Assembly (NCBI RefSeq): GCF_000019165.1
Contig: NC_010337.2
Span: 723,501 to 787,500, forward strand
From: Heliomicrobium modesticaldum Ice1
GTDB lineage: Bacteria; Bacillota; Desulfitobacteriia; Heliobacteriales; Heliobacteriaceae
Direction of reading: 5' to 3'
Length of the DNA stretch: 64,000 nucleotides
Shown here: one piece after another, positions 1 through 8,657 of the stretch
How positions within the stretch are numbered: the stretch's first letter is position 1
Layout: each line of letters begins with the position of its first letter
Position numbers and translations under genes: made by a program
Notes under the pieces: model-generated
The model's database searches: none
Told to the model about the DNA's origin: nothing
The model's input: only the letters and a program-made list of their open reading frames with translations

Positions 1-3000
1 CTTCCGTCGGCCATCGTTCCACCAACCACCACGCCGACAGCCGCCACAACAGCTGCTACAACAGCCGCCACAGCAGCCGCTACAGCAACTGCCACAACAG
101 CCGCCACAGCAGCCACTACAACAGCTGCAACAACCGCCACAGCAGCTAACACAGCAGCCGCCACAACAGCCACTACAACAGCTGCCACAACAGCTGCCAC
201 AGCAATTGCCACAACAGCCACTACAACAGCTGCAGCAACCGCCACGGCAGCTACCACAGCAGCCGCCACAACAGCCGCCACAACAGCCACTACAACAGCT
301 GCCACAGCAACAGAACAGATCGCCCAAGTCCTTTCCAGGCTCTCTCCCCACAGCCCGATCAACGAAGTGATCGAGACAGTTCAGGAACTCTCCCGCCAGT
401 GGGCTGCCGACGATAAAATTCCCCGCCCTGCGATCACCACCCTGGAGCGATCCCTTTCGGAGGCTCGCATCTACGCCGCCATGGGCCGCCAGTCGGACAG
501 CTTGGAACGGCTGCAGCAGGCGCTCTCTGCGACAGCGAAAGCCATTGCCCCGACCGTCCCTGCCACCACCACTCCCCCGACTACCGCCACACCTACGACT
601 TCCACCAATCCCACCACCACCACCACTCCCACCACTCCCCCGGCTTCGGCGCAAGTAGGAGCAACCCGTCCGTCGCTCCCTCAAGGCATCCTCACCGATG
701 CCGCCGCCACAGTCCGCCAAGAACCCGACCTGGCCAAAGCGATCCGGCAACTCCAGTCGACCGTCGCCGCCAACAGAGACATCGCGACAGATCTCGCGAG
801 CAAGGTGCAGCAGCAACTGGACAGCGCCCGCCACCTGCAACAACAAGGCTACGAAAGCTTAGCCCGGGAAAACCTCGCCCGTTCACTGGAACAACTGGCC
901 CGGCAGCTGCCTGACCGCACCGCTGCCCCGGCAGCTGCGACCGGTCAAGCCCAAACATTGCAAACTCAACCCATGCAACCGCCGCAAGGTGCGCCGACAC
1001 CGGCAGCTTCCACCGCAGCCTTTGCCGCCCCGACAACCCAGCCCCAACCAGCCCCGCCAGCACAACAACCGCCAACAACGCCCGCCGCCCTTCCGTCGGC
1101 CATCGTTCCACCAACCACCACGCCGACAGCCGCTACAACAGCCGCTACAACAGCCACAACAGCCACTACAACAGCCGCAGCAACCGCCACAGCAGCTGCC
1201 ACAACAGCCACTACAACAGCTGCCACAACAGCCACTACAGCAGCCGCCACAGCAGCCACTACAACAGCCGCCACAACAGCCACTACAACAGCCGCAGCAA
1301 CCGCCACAGCAGCTGCCACAACAGCCACTACAACAGCTGCCACAACAGCCACTACAGCAGCCGCCACAGCAACAGAACAGATCGCCCAAATCCTCTCCAA
1401 TCTCTCTCCCCACAGCCCGATCAACGAAGTGATTTCGGCCACACAAACCCTCTCGCGTCAACTCTCTACCGGAACCCCGAAAGAAGGTGCCCTCGCCTCC
1501 TCCTTAAACCGCGCCCTATCAGAAGCCCAGATCCTCGCCACTATCGGCCAAGAACAAAAAGGCAAAGAGCGGCTCAGCCAAGGACTGACCCAAACACTCC
1601 ATGCCCTGCTGCGACTTGCCCCTACCCCCTCTCCGTCCAGCGCCGCCCCCTCCCCTATGACCGACAAGGCCACGACCTTGCCAACCCCACCTACAGCGGG
1701 TACCTTTGATCCCCCAGAAGCCCCGCTCCCTCCTGCACCATTAACCGAAGAAAACGATAGCACCGCCATCGTCAACAAAGCCTATAAAGACGCCCTCGCA
1801 ATGGGCGGCATCGCATTGCCTGCCAAAAACTACATGATCACCGAGATCACCCGCCAACTCAACCAGGCCGCCCAAGACTTTCGGGACCTCAAGCGAGAAG
1901 TCACCCGCAACATCGACAACATCCGCCAGATCGTACAGAATCATCGCAACAACGTCTTGCCCATGGTCAAACCTCTGCTTGAATCGACGATCGACCTCTT
2001 GGACAATGCCATCCTGAAAAGCGACATCACCCTCTTCACCGACATGACCACCGAAAAGAAACTGATGGTCGCCAGCAGTCGCCTGGCTGAAGCCCGAACA
2101 CTGCTGCAGCAAGGACACAATCAAAAAGCCCATGACATCCTCACCGAAGTGAGGGATCAACTGGAACAAATGAACTGGCGTCCTGCTGACATCAAAGTCC
2201 GGCGCATCCTCACCGACAGCGGCCTCTTCCGCTTTGACAAAGACCCTGCCACCCCACTGGGCCGGCAGATGAACCACGTGCTGTCAGCGCCTGCGCCAAC
2301 CCAAAGCCTGTACACCAGCACCGCCTCTCCCCTGCCGAACCCGACCGCAACAGAGCCGTCGGCCCGCGACATCTACAACCTCCTTCGCACACTCGGACTC
2401 AATCATGACAGCGAAATCGCCCAGACAATAGCCACCCACAACCAAAAAACGCCGGCCTCCGAACCAGCTTCCCACCAACCCTCCCGTCAACCTGGAAGGG
2501 ATGGCGACAAGGGCAACCCCGGTTCACAACAACAGCCCGAAGCCCGACCCGACCAAGGCCACAGCAACCTCAAATCCACCTTGCTCCAATTGGCCAAAAG
2601 CGACAGCCCCCTCCCGCCGGGTCTGCAATCACTGGCCGAGCAGGCCCTCAACAACCTCACCGGACAGCAACTGCTCAGCAAAACCGACGTAGGCACGACC
2701 ATGCAATCCCTCTTCTTCAGCCTCCCCATGCTGCTCGGCAACCAGGTCAAAAACCTGAAGATCTGGGTCAACGGCCGAAATGAACGACAAAAGATCGACT
2801 GGGAGAACTGCAACCTCTACTTCCTCATCGATACCCCCAAGTATGGTGAAACCGGCATCGTCGTCTCCGCCGTCGACCGCAACCTAGCGATCACCCTCAA
2901 AAACGATACCGACCATTTCAAGGCAAACATGTCACCTCTAGTCGAAAAGTGCAAAGAAAGCATGAAAAAGATCGGCTATACCATCTCCTCCGTTCAATTC

Positions 3001-3123
3001 ACCCGACTGAACGAAGAAAAAAGTAAACCAACTCCGCCGGAAGCCCTCTCTCAGCTCCCGATCACCCCTGGCGTCAAAGTACCTGGCACCATCCATCCGG
3101 GAGGATTCAGTTTCAAGATCTAA
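1..3123 (+). CDS. ylqG: YlqG-like flagellar-associated protein, FliK-like C-terminus (5' partial)
   Basis: The frame is open from base 1, so the true start lies upstream; the GTG at 367 is internal. The visible protein alternates helical modules (a motif EQIAQ(V/I)LS.LSPHSPINEV followed by two helices, at about 320-520 and 1375-1610) with long Ala/Thr/Pro linkers. The last ~130 residues form a compact domain (SLPMLLGNQVKNLKIWVNG ... YTISSVQFTRL) resembling the C-terminal fold of hook-length-control proteins. In Bacillus, ylqG sits directly upstream of ylqH, as here (the next gene is FlhB-C-like), so a role with the flagellar export switch is inferred. The window contains a 1,089-bp tandem copy of part of the gene. 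The assignment rests mostly on context and on the C-terminal resemblance. Confidence 0.6.
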   Translation, partial: LPSAIVPPTTTPTAATTAATTAATAAATATATTAATAATTTAATTATAANTAAATTATTTAATTAATAIATTATTTAAATATAATTAAATTAATTATTTAATATEQIAQVLSRLSPHSPINEVIETVQELSRQWAADDKIPRPAITTLERSLSEARIYAAMGRQSDSLERLQQALSATAKAIAPTVPATTTPPTTATPTTSTNPTTTTTPTTPPASAQVGATRPSLPQGILTDAAATVRQEPDLAKAIRQLQSTVAANRDIATDLASKVQQQLDSARHLQQQGYESLARENLARSLEQLARQLPDRTAAPAAATGQAQTLQTQPMQPPQGAPTPAASTAAFAAPTTQPQPAPPAQQPPTTPAALPSAIVPPTTTPTAATTAATTATTATTTAAATATAAATTATTTAATTATTAAATAATTTAATTATTTAAATATAAATTATTTAATTATTAAATATEQIAQILSNLSPHSPINEVISATQTLSRQLSTGTPKEGALASSLNRALSEAQILATIGQEQKGKERLSQGLTQTLHALLRLAPTPSPSSAAPSPMTDKATTLPTPPTAGTFDPPEAPLPPAPLTEENDSTAIVNKAYKDALAMGGIALPAKNYMITEITRQLNQAAQDFRDLKREVTRNIDNIRQIVQNHRNNVLPMVKPLLESTIDLLDNAILKSDITLFTDMTTEKKLMVASSRLAEARTLLQQGHNQKAHDILTEVRDQLEQMNWRPADIKVRRILTDSGLFRFDKDPATPLGRQMNHVLSAPAPTQSLYTSTASPLPNPTATEPSARDIYNLLRTLGLNHDSEIAQTIATHNQKTPASEPASHQPSRQPGRDGDKGNPGSQQQPEARPDQGHSNLKSTLLQLAKSDSPLPPGLQSLAEQALNNLTGQQLLSKTDVGTTMQSLFFSLPMLLGNQVKNLKIWVNGRNERQKIDWENCNLYFLIDTPKYGETGIVVSAVDRNLAITLKNDTDHFKANMSPLVEKCKESMKKIGYTISSVQFTRLNEEKSKPTPPEALSQLPITPGVKVPGTIHPGGFSFKI
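43..318 (+). repeat. Ala/Thr-codon low-complexity repeat, copy 1
   Basis: Degenerate runs of GCC/GCA/GCT and ACA/ACT codons encode an Ala-Thr linker inside the YlqG-like gene. Its flanks, starting with LPSAIVPPTTTPTA at base 1, recur 1,089 bp downstream. Confidence 0.85.
1129..1377 (+). repeat. Ala/Thr-codon low-complexity repeat, copy 2
   Basis: This is the second copy of the Ala-Thr linker. The sequence beginning at 1090 matches the sequence beginning at 1, an offset of 363 codons, and the helical module after each linker starts with the same EQIAQ motif. Strong shadow frames on both strands here come only from the repeat. Confidence 0.85.
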
Positions 3124-3185
3124 CGCCGCCCCCATCTTTTCAACGCCCTACCGTTCCACCTGCACTGAAGAAATGAGGTCACCCC

Positions 3186-3488
3186 ATGAACTTCCGCTTC
3201 TTCAACCAAAAGCAGAAAAAAGAAATCGGCGGCCCTTCCGTGGCCGCCCTTCGCTATGACCCCAACAGCGACGCTCCTGTCGTCATCGCCCAAGGCAAAG
3301 GCCACTTAGCCAGAAAAATCATCGAAATGGCCAAAGAAAAAAACATCCCCATCCAGGAAGATCCCTTACTGGTGGAGAACCTCATCGATATGGACCTTGG
3401 CGACACCATCCCGCCGCAACTCTACCTCGTCGTCGCCGAAATCCTCTTAATGATTGAAGAGATGGAAGGCACCCAGAACAAATCATAA
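3186..3488 (+). CDS. ylqH: FlhB C-terminal-domain-like protein (YlqH family)
   Basis: A 100-aa protein matching the cytoplasmic C-terminal domain of FlhB/YscU export-switch proteins, without the membrane part. It has the block AALRYDPNSDAPVVIAQGKG, then IIEMAKEKNIPIQEDPLLVE, and ends with a helix rich in Glu. In full-length FlhB the equivalent region autocleaves at NPTH; that motif is absent (DPNSDAP instead), so this is an uncleavable partner or regulator. A GAGG ribosome site lies 7 bases before the ATG. It follows the YlqG-like gene by 62 bp and probably shares its transcript. The family call is firm; the function is not established. Confidence 0.85.
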   Translation: MNFRFFNQKQKKEIGGPSVAALRYDPNSDAPVVIAQGKGHLARKIIEMAKEKNIPIQEDPLLVENLIDMDLGDTIPPQLYLVVAEILLMIEEMEGTQNKS

Positions 3489-3502
3489 GGCAGTGAGCGA
3501 AT

Positions 3503-3940
3503 ATGGAAGTCAACAAAATCGGCAAAACAACTCCCACAAGCAAAAAAAACACCAACGACATCCCCGCCGATAAAATCTCTTTCGCCGAGATCATGGTTCA
3601 ACAACGGGAACAGCGAAGCATCGACAAATTTGTCAAAATGGCGGAAAAGATCGAAGATCAAGGAAAGATCCTTGCCGAATCGCGAACCGTAGAGGATCTC
3701 AAAAAGTACAAAGAACTGGTCAAGCAATTCATGGACGAAGTCATCAAAAAGGGCCTTCAACTGGAAGAACGCCGCGGCTTCAACCGCAGAGGCCGGGCAA
3801 AGATCTACAAACTCATCACCAAAGTGGATGAAAAACTCCTTGAGCTGACCGACCATGTCCTGAAAAAGCAAGCCAACAGCCTGAAAATCCTGGGGCTCGT
3901 CGGCGAGATCAAAGGGTTGCTCGTCGACATGTACACCTAG
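3503..3940 (+). CDS. yaaR: YaaR family protein (DUF327)
   Basis: A 145-aa, mostly helical, charged protein. The core (SFAEIMVQQREQ, then ILAESRTVEDLKKYKELVKQ, RRGRAKIYKLITKVDEKL and LGLVGEIKGLLVDMYT at the end) is the pattern of the YaaR/DUF327 family found in motile and spore-forming Firmicutes, whose biochemical role is unknown. There is no signal peptide or membrane segment. It starts 14 bp after ylqH, so it is probably in the same operon. Its position beside flagellar genes suggests a motility or cell-envelope role; that is inference. Confidence 0.85.
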   Translation: MEVNKIGKTTPTSKKNTNDIPADKISFAEIMVQQREQRSIDKFVKMAEKIEDQGKILAESRTVEDLKKYKELVKQFMDEVIKKGLQLEERRGFNRRGRAKIYKLITKVDEKLLELTDHVLKKQANSLKILGLVGEIKGLLVDMYT

Positions 3941-3971
3941 CTGCCACAGCGCTTACAAAGGAGGTGCCTTG

Positions 3972-4682
3972 ATGACAAACGAAGAATTCCAATCCCAAGT
4001 CCTAACACAACTGCAAACATTGACTTCAGAAGTCAGAAGCGTAAAAGAAACCCAAGAGGCGATGCTCGAGCGTCAAGATAAACTTGAACAAGGCCAAGCT
4101 CTCCTGCTCGAGCGTCAAGACAAACTCGAGCAAGGCCAAGCTCTCCTGCTCGAGCGTCAAGACAAACTCGAGCAAGGCCAAGCTCTCCTGCTCGAGCGTC
4201 AAGATAAGCTCGAGCAAGGCCAAGCTCTCCTGCTCGAGCGTCAAGACAAACTCGAGCAAGGCCAAGCTCTCCTGCTCGAGCGTCAAGACAAACTCGAGCA
4301 AGGCCAAGCTCTCCTGCTCGAGCGTCAAGATAAGCTCGAGCAAGGCCAAGCTCTCCTGCTCGAGCGTCAAGACAAACTCGAGCAAGGCCAAGCTCTCCTG
4401 CTCGAGCGTCAAGACAAACTCGAGCAAGGCCAAGCTCTCCTGCTCGAGCGTCAAGACAAACTCGAAACCGAAATGAATCGTCGCTTCGACGAGCTGACCT
4501 CCATGATCGCCCGTCGCTTCGATGAAGGCGACGGCTTATTGAATAGTCGAATCGACAAACTCGAAGAAAAGATAGCAAGAATTGAAGAGAACCAACAAAC
4601 GCAACACCGAATCCTCCTTCAGTTATCCTACAACTCGATTAAACACGAAGCCGATATCCAAGAACTGCGTCGAATAAAATAA
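3972..4682 (+). CDS. 14-residue-repeat coiled-coil protein
   Basis: A 236-aa protein with no recognised catalytic domain. After about 30 residues it contains ten LERQDKLE blocks, nine of them as perfect QGQALLLERQDKLE units (two heptads each), giving a single long coiled coil. A second helical region (MNRRFDEL ... IARIEENQQTQHRI) forms the tail. The ATG at 3972 is preferred over the TTG at 3969, because the AGGAGGTG ribosome site is then 5 bases upstream rather than 2. It is 31 bp after yaaR. The near-perfect repeats suggest recent expansion and a length-variable protein. A structural or tethering role is a guess; no homologue is recognised. Confidence 0.75.
   Translation: MTNEEFQSQVLTQLQTLTSEVRSVKETQEAMLERQDKLEQGQALLLERQDKLEQGQALLLERQDKLEQGQALLLERQDKLEQGQALLLERQDKLEQGQALLLERQDKLEQGQALLLERQDKLEQGQALLLERQDKLEQGQALLLERQDKLEQGQALLLERQDKLETEMNRRFDELTSMIARRFDEGDGLLNSRIDKLEEKIARIEENQQTQHRILLQLSYNSIKHEADIQELRRIK
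4065..4469 (+). repeat. 42-bp tandem repeat with 126-bp higher order
   Basis: The hexamer CTCGAG followed by CGTCAAGA recurs exactly every 42 bp from 4065 to 4443 (10 copies). Copies 4 and 7 share the variant GATAAG where their neighbours have GACAAA, so the array also has a three-unit, 126-bp period. Confidence 0.95.
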
Positions 4683-4876
4683 GAATGCAAGCAAAAACGA
4701 ACAACCCGCCCCTCTGATTTTGCTATCAGGGGAGCAAAAGTCCGATCTGCTATTTATCAAAATAGGCACTGTCCATAAGTCAGTTGACCTTAAGGAATCA
4801 TTAATTTGCTTGGTATCATTTGGCCTTGCATAGATTCTAACCCCCTTGAAAAATCGTCATCGCCCCAAAAATAAAC

Positions 4877-4904
4877 TAAACCTTTCCCTGACAAAAACCG
4901 ATAA
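4877..4904 (+). promoter_or_regulatory. Sigma-28 (SigD/FliA)-type promoter for the fliS-flagellin 1 unit
   Basis: TAAA at 4877, a 16-bp spacer and ACCGATAA at 4897 match the motility sigma-factor consensus TAAA-N15-GCCGATAA with one base changed and one extra spacer base. It ends 86 bp before the TTG start of the FliS-like gene. Nothing else is recognised in the 308-bp gap 4683-4990, apart from a short hairpin after the coiled-coil gene near 4705-4740. Confidence 0.75.
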
Positions 4905-4990
4905 TAAGGTAGACTTGGAGCAATAAGAAACCAAGCACACCTTCGCTATATAGAAAAATCTAGGGCCATGCTACAGGGGGTGACCAATAC

Positions 4991-5455
4991 TTGGATCGAA
5001 TTCCCACAGAGCAAGAAATCTTTCAGATGTCCTCGCAAGAAATTACACTGCTCTTATATCAAAACCTGACTGAACGCCTTCAGCTTTCGATCGCAGCTAT
5101 CAGGGAAAAGAAGTTTAACGAAGCCAACATACAACTGCAGAAAGCCAATGCCATTGTCGAGCGGCTCGGTGCCGGCATCAATTACGAAGCGGGCGCCATG
5201 GCAGAACAACTAGATGCGCTCTATAACTATGTAGCGGACCGCCTTTACGAAGCCAACTGGAAAAAAGACATCTCCATCATCGAAGAGCTCCTCCGTATAC
5301 TCACCCCTGTAGCGGAAGCATGGGAACAAATGCTGAAAGAAAAACCGACAACCCGTGCTGAACAGATTCGCTTGCAAACGTCCGCTTATGAACGGAACCT
5401 AGCCTATGATGATGCGGAAACTATCCATAATGGTTTCATCAACCGTCGCGAATAG
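4991..5455 (+). CDS. fliS: FliS-like flagellin chaperone, divergent
   Basis: A 154-aa helical protein with the FliS layout: an early LLLYQNLTERLQLSIAAI helix, a middle segment with LQKANAIVERL, then MAEQLDALYNYVADRLYEAN and a last helix ending in EAWEQML. FliS binds the C-terminus of unfolded flagellin in the cytoplasm and delivers it to the export gate. The TTG start is supported by GGGGGTGA about 7 bases upstream. It lies 54 bp before flagellin 1 behind one sigma-28-type promoter, so it is probably the dedicated partner of that flagellin. A second, more typical FliS lies at 42,175-42,816. Confidence 0.75.
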   Translation: MDRIPTEQEIFQMSSQEITLLLYQNLTERLQLSIAAIREKKFNEANIQLQKANAIVERLGAGINYEAGAMAEQLDALYNYVADRLYEANWKKDISIIEELLRILTPVAEAWEQMLKEKPTTRAEQIRLQTSAYERNLAYDDAETIHNGFINRRE

Positions 5456-5509
5456 ACACCGTTGTCACTGGCCTTTCTGCCGTCCAATATTCTTCAAGGA
5501 GAGATGACC

Positions 5510-6808
5510 ATGCGCATTAACCATAATATTCAAGCGTTAAATGCCTACCGGCAACTGAACAACAACCAGGGCATCGTATCGAAACATATGGAAAAGCTCT
5601 CGTCGGGCTTGCGCATCAACCGCGCCTCTGACGACGCCGCCGGTCTGGCCATCTCCGAACGGATGCGCTCCCAGATCCGCGGCCTCACTGTAGCGGAACG
5701 AAACGGTCTCGACGGTGTATCGTTAATTCAAACAGCCGAAGCCGCCCTTGATTCAGTGCACCAGATGCTCCAGCGGATGCGTGAACTGGCTGTGCAATCG
5801 GCCAACGGGATTTACACCGAGCAGGATCGCAGTGCCCTCCAAGATGAAGTGGACGAGTTAATTAAAGAAATTGACCGTGTTGCCGGGCACACGGAGTTTA
5901 ATACACGCAAGCTGTTAAATGGCAACATGGGAAAAGCCGTCTCAGGAGCTGTAGCTAATATCCAGACGAACAATCTGGTCACCTCTGGCGGAAAGGTTTT
6001 CAGTGGAGCTGCGAAATTAGTCAATTTATCAGACCGTGCAGGGAATAAGTTTGGTGTTGTCTCTGGCGATACGGTACAGCTAAGCTTTGTCGTTAACGGA
6101 AAATTGTTGCAGACAAGTGGAATTAAAATATCCGGCGGCACCACATTTAACAGTGTTATTGGCGCTGCCGTTAAAGACATAAACGGTTCATCTGCTGGAA
6201 ATGTAAGCGGATACTTTAAACTCACAGTAAGCGGAACGAAACTCCACTTTACCGCTGTTAGCGGAGGATATGCGAAAGCTGTATATGGGATTACCTTCAC
6301 CTTCCGTGATGCACAAGGGATCATGAAAACGCCAGCTACCGATGCCCTGTCATCCTTCCATGAAACTCGCCAAGCCTTGGTTAGTCGTCCACCCGGAGAT
6401 GCAACGCTACAGATCGGTCCGAATACCAACCAGCATCTTGGTTTAGAAATTGGTGATGTGACCTCTGCTGCCCTTGGGTTAAAGAGTTACTCCGGCGCGG
6501 AGTTCAATATAAAAATAAACACGCAACAAGACGCCAACATCGCCATCAAAGTCTTCGATGAAGCCATCGCCAAAGTCTCCAAAGAACGCTCCAAACTGGG
6601 CGCCTTCCAGAACCGCCTCGAATACACCATCAACAACCTGAAAGTAGCCAACGAGAGCCTCACCGCCGCCGAATCACGCATCCGCGACACCGACATGGCG
6701 ATGGAAATGACCCAGTTTACAAAGCAAAACATCATCAGCCAATCGGCGACGGCCATGCTGGCTCAAGCAAACCAGCTTCCTCAGGGCATCCTGCAACTGC
6801 TGAAATAA
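5510..6808 (+). CDS. hag: Flagellin 1
   Basis: A 432-aa flagellin. The N-terminal D0/D1 part starts MRINHNIQALNAYRQL and contains [20 protein letters not shown]; the C-terminal part has IRDTDMAMEMTQFTKQNI and ends in LPQGILQLLK. The ~200-residue centre (about 145-355) is Ser/Gly/Thr-rich and variable, as expected for the surface-exposed, glycosylatable domain. The ATG at 5510 is chosen because AAGGAG lies 8 bases upstream and the family begins M(R/I)INHN; an in-frame TTG at 5462 has no such support. It is co-transcribed with the FliS-like gene. It differs clearly from flagellin 2 at 45,035, so the filament may be composite. Confidence 0.95.
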   Translation: MRINHNIQALNAYRQLNNNQGIVSKHMEKLSSGLRINRASDDAAGLAISERMRSQIRGLTVAERNGLDGVSLIQTAEAALDSVHQMLQRMRELAVQSANGIYTEQDRSALQDEVDELIKEIDRVAGHTEFNTRKLLNGNMGKAVSGAVANIQTNNLVTSGGKVFSGAAKLVNLSDRAGNKFGVVSGDTVQLSFVVNGKLLQTSGIKISGGTTFNSVIGAAVKDINGSSAGNVSGYFKLTVSGTKLHFTAVSGGYAKAVYGITFTFRDAQGIMKTPATDALSSFHETRQALVSRPPGDATLQIGPNTNQHLGLEIGDVTSAALGLKSYSGAEFNIKINTQQDANIAIKVFDEAIAKVSKERSKLGAFQNRLEYTINNLKVANESLTAAESRIRDTDMAMEMTQFTKQNIISQSATAMLAQANQLPQGILQLLK

Positions 6809-6852
6809 GGCCAGACAAGGCTATCATCCATAAGACAAACCAACAGCAGACC

Positions 6853-6895
6853 AAAAGCCCCCGGTGGCTCATAACGAGCCTGACCGAGGGCTTTT
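6853..6895. terminator. Bidirectional rho-independent terminator
   Basis: AAAAGCCC and GGGCTTTT form the outer arms of a long, slightly imperfect stem with the loop ATAAC at 6871. It lies between the convergent flagellin 1 and epimerase genes and has T-runs on both strands. Confidence 0.8.
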
Positions 6896-6913
6896 GCCGT
6901 TTTCTCCTTTTCG

Positions 6914-8005
6914 CTATTGTTTCCCTTGAATCCAGTCCGCCGTCCGGGCGATCCCCTCTTCCAGAGAAACCTGCGGTTCCCAACCTAGCAACCGCTTCGC
7001 TTCACCAAAGTCGCAGAGCAGTCGCCGGATCTCACTCTGCGGATGAGGGTGGGCAACATGACAAACAGAAAAACCGGGACCGGCCTGAACCACCTCGCCA
7101 ACCAGTCGCGCCAACTCATTGATTGACACATCCCGGCCAGAACCTGCGTTAAGCGTCTTGCCGATCGCCTGCCTATCCATCCCAGCCTGAATGACAAAGC
7201 GAGCGCAATCCTCCACATAGAGCAGATCGCGCGTCTGCGTGCCGTCACCGAAGATATGCAAGGGCTCCTCACGCAAGGCCCGCTCCACAAAGATCGCCAC
7301 CACACCGCCTTCCCCATTCGTCTTCTGATAGGGGCCATAGGTGTTGAAGGGCCGAATCACCGTCACCGGCAGGCCATAGGCATGGTAGTAAGACAGGGCC
7401 AAGTGCTCCCCAGAGAGCTTCGCCCCGGCATAAGGCGACGCCGGCAAGACAGGATGACGCTCATCGATCCCTGCCGGCGCCCCGCCATCGCCGTAGCCAC
7501 AGCCATTCATGCCTTGGCCATCGGCCAGTTCCAGTCCTCTCCTGCTCGCCCTGTCGGCAGCCGCTTCCTCAAAGGGAGCATAGACCATACAGGTACTCAT
7601 AAAGACAAAGCGCGTACCGAACTCCCGGCACAACTCCAACAAGCCAAAAGTGCCTTCCACATCACGGCGGAACGTATCAGCCGGAAAATCGATGCTTTTT
7701 TGCACATTAATCTCCGCAGCTAAATGATAACAAAGATCGAAGCGATGCTCTTCAAACCAGCGGCGCAACCGCTCCCTGTCACAGATATCGCCCACTTCAA
7801 AGATCAACGTTCCCGTCACAATCCCTGTGCAACAAGGGTCAGCCAGACTGTCCGACCCCACCAACGCCTCGTCGCCATAGGCCAGATTCTCGGCGCGGCC
7901 ATTGCTCAGATCATCGACCACCCAGACATGATGACCAGCGCGCAGCAACTGCAACACCACCCAACGCCCGATAAAACCGGCGCCGCCAGTGACCAGTATG
8001 TTCAT
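6914..8005 (-). CDS. NAD-dependent nucleotide-sugar epimerase/dehydratase
   Basis: A 363-aa extended short-chain dehydrogenase. The N-terminal Rossmann motif GGAGFIG (about 7-13), a conserved Ser/Thr in MSTCMVY and the catalytic YxxxK (SPYAGAKLSGEHL) are all present, and VIRPFNTYGPYQ and QTRDLLYVED are typical of sugar-nucleotide members. It would epimerise or dehydrate a UDP-, GDP- or dTDP-sugar in the cytoplasm; the substrate cannot be told. Two unusual low-complexity insertions, around 45-65 and 155-195, make it longer than most relatives (~310-330 aa). It is the last gene of the minus-strand glycan island and converges on flagellin 1. Confidence 0.85.
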   Translation of the reverse strand: MNILVTGGAGFIGRWVVLQLLRAGHHVWVVDDLSNGRAENLAYGDEALVGSDSLADPCCTGIVTGTLIFEVGDICDRERLRRWFEEHRFDLCYHLAAEINVQKSIDFPADTFRRDVEGTFGLLELCREFGTRFVFMSTCMVYAPFEEAAADRASRRGLELADGQGMNGCGYGDGGAPAGIDERHPVLPASPYAGAKLSGEHLALSYYHAYGLPVTVIRPFNTYGPYQKTNGEGGVVAIFVERALREEPLHIFGDGTQTRDLLYVEDCARFVIQAGMDRQAIGKTLNAGSGRDVSINELARLVGEVVQAGPGFSVCHVAHPHPQSEIRRLLCDFGEAKRLLGWEPQVSLEEGIARTADWIQGKQ

Positions 8006-8051
8006 TCCCGTTTCCCTCCCTATCGTCTCGCCATCACCAGCCGCAAACGCC

Positions 8052-8657
8052 TCAAGCCAGCCGTTCCAACAGCGCCTCTATCTTCTCCCGGTGAGCAGCA
8101 AAATCACTGGCAAGCAGCCCCATCACCAAGACATCCTTGAAAACGCCATCATGCCAGACATGGCCGCGAAGCCGTCCCTCCAGCTCAAAGCCGTAATGAC
8201 GATGCATCTTAGCCACCTTGTCGTTGCCTTGAATCACCTCCAGGCAGACCTTGTGCAGCCCCAACTGGTCGAAAGCAAAGGACAAAAGCATATACTCCGC
8301 CTCCAAAGCCACACCAGGCAGACGGTCCTCGGCATTGGCAATATAAAACCCGACATCTCCCCGTCGATGCCTTCCGTCCACATCGGTCAGCGAGATCAGC
8401 CCTACAGGGCGGTAATTGGACTCTCCCGGCACAAAGCGCTCCACCAAAAAATAATGATGGCGCTCCCGCTTCAACACCCGCGTCTCATACCAGTGACGTT
8501 GCATCTCCGCTGTGATGGGATCCCAATTGTACATCGGATAATACACCTCTGGACTGTTGCGCCAACAACGAACCCTCTCCAAGTCTTCCGCTTCCACCAC
8601 GCGCAGCCGCACCCGCCGCCCATAAATCACATCCACAGTCACAGCCACATCGCTCAT
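8052..8657 (-). CDS. GNAT acetyltransferase, PseH/RimJ-like
   Basis: A 201-aa GNAT protein. RLRVVEAEDLERVRCWRNSP at the start, then PVGLISLTDVDG, VGFYIAN and the acetyl-CoA-side segment NDKVAKMHRHYGFELEGRLR define the fold. Enzymes of this subgroup include PseH, which N-acetylates the 4-amino sugar in pseudaminic acid synthesis. The PseI-like synthase four genes upstream in the operon supports such a role, but another amino sugar or a different acyl group is possible. Its start overlaps the stop of the acyl ligase by 4 bp (ATGA), so translation is probably coupled. Confidence 0.8.
   Translation of the reverse strand: MSDVAVTVDVIYGRRVRLRVVEAEDLERVRCWRNSPEVYYPMYNWDPITAEMQRHWYETRVLKRERHHYFLVERFVPGESNYRPVGLISLTDVDGRHRRGDVGFYIANAEDRLPGVALEAEYMLLSFAFDQLGLHKVCLEVIQGNDKVAKMHRHYGFELEGRLRGHVWHDGVFKDVLVMGLLASDFAAHREKIEALLERLA

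Noticed and set aside
883-1461. Long minus-strand Cys/Gly-rich and Ala/Val-rich open frames opposite the YlqG-like gene
   Set aside because: They are the complements of the GCC/ACA codon repeats; no ribosome site, no domain, and the plus frame is the conserved one.
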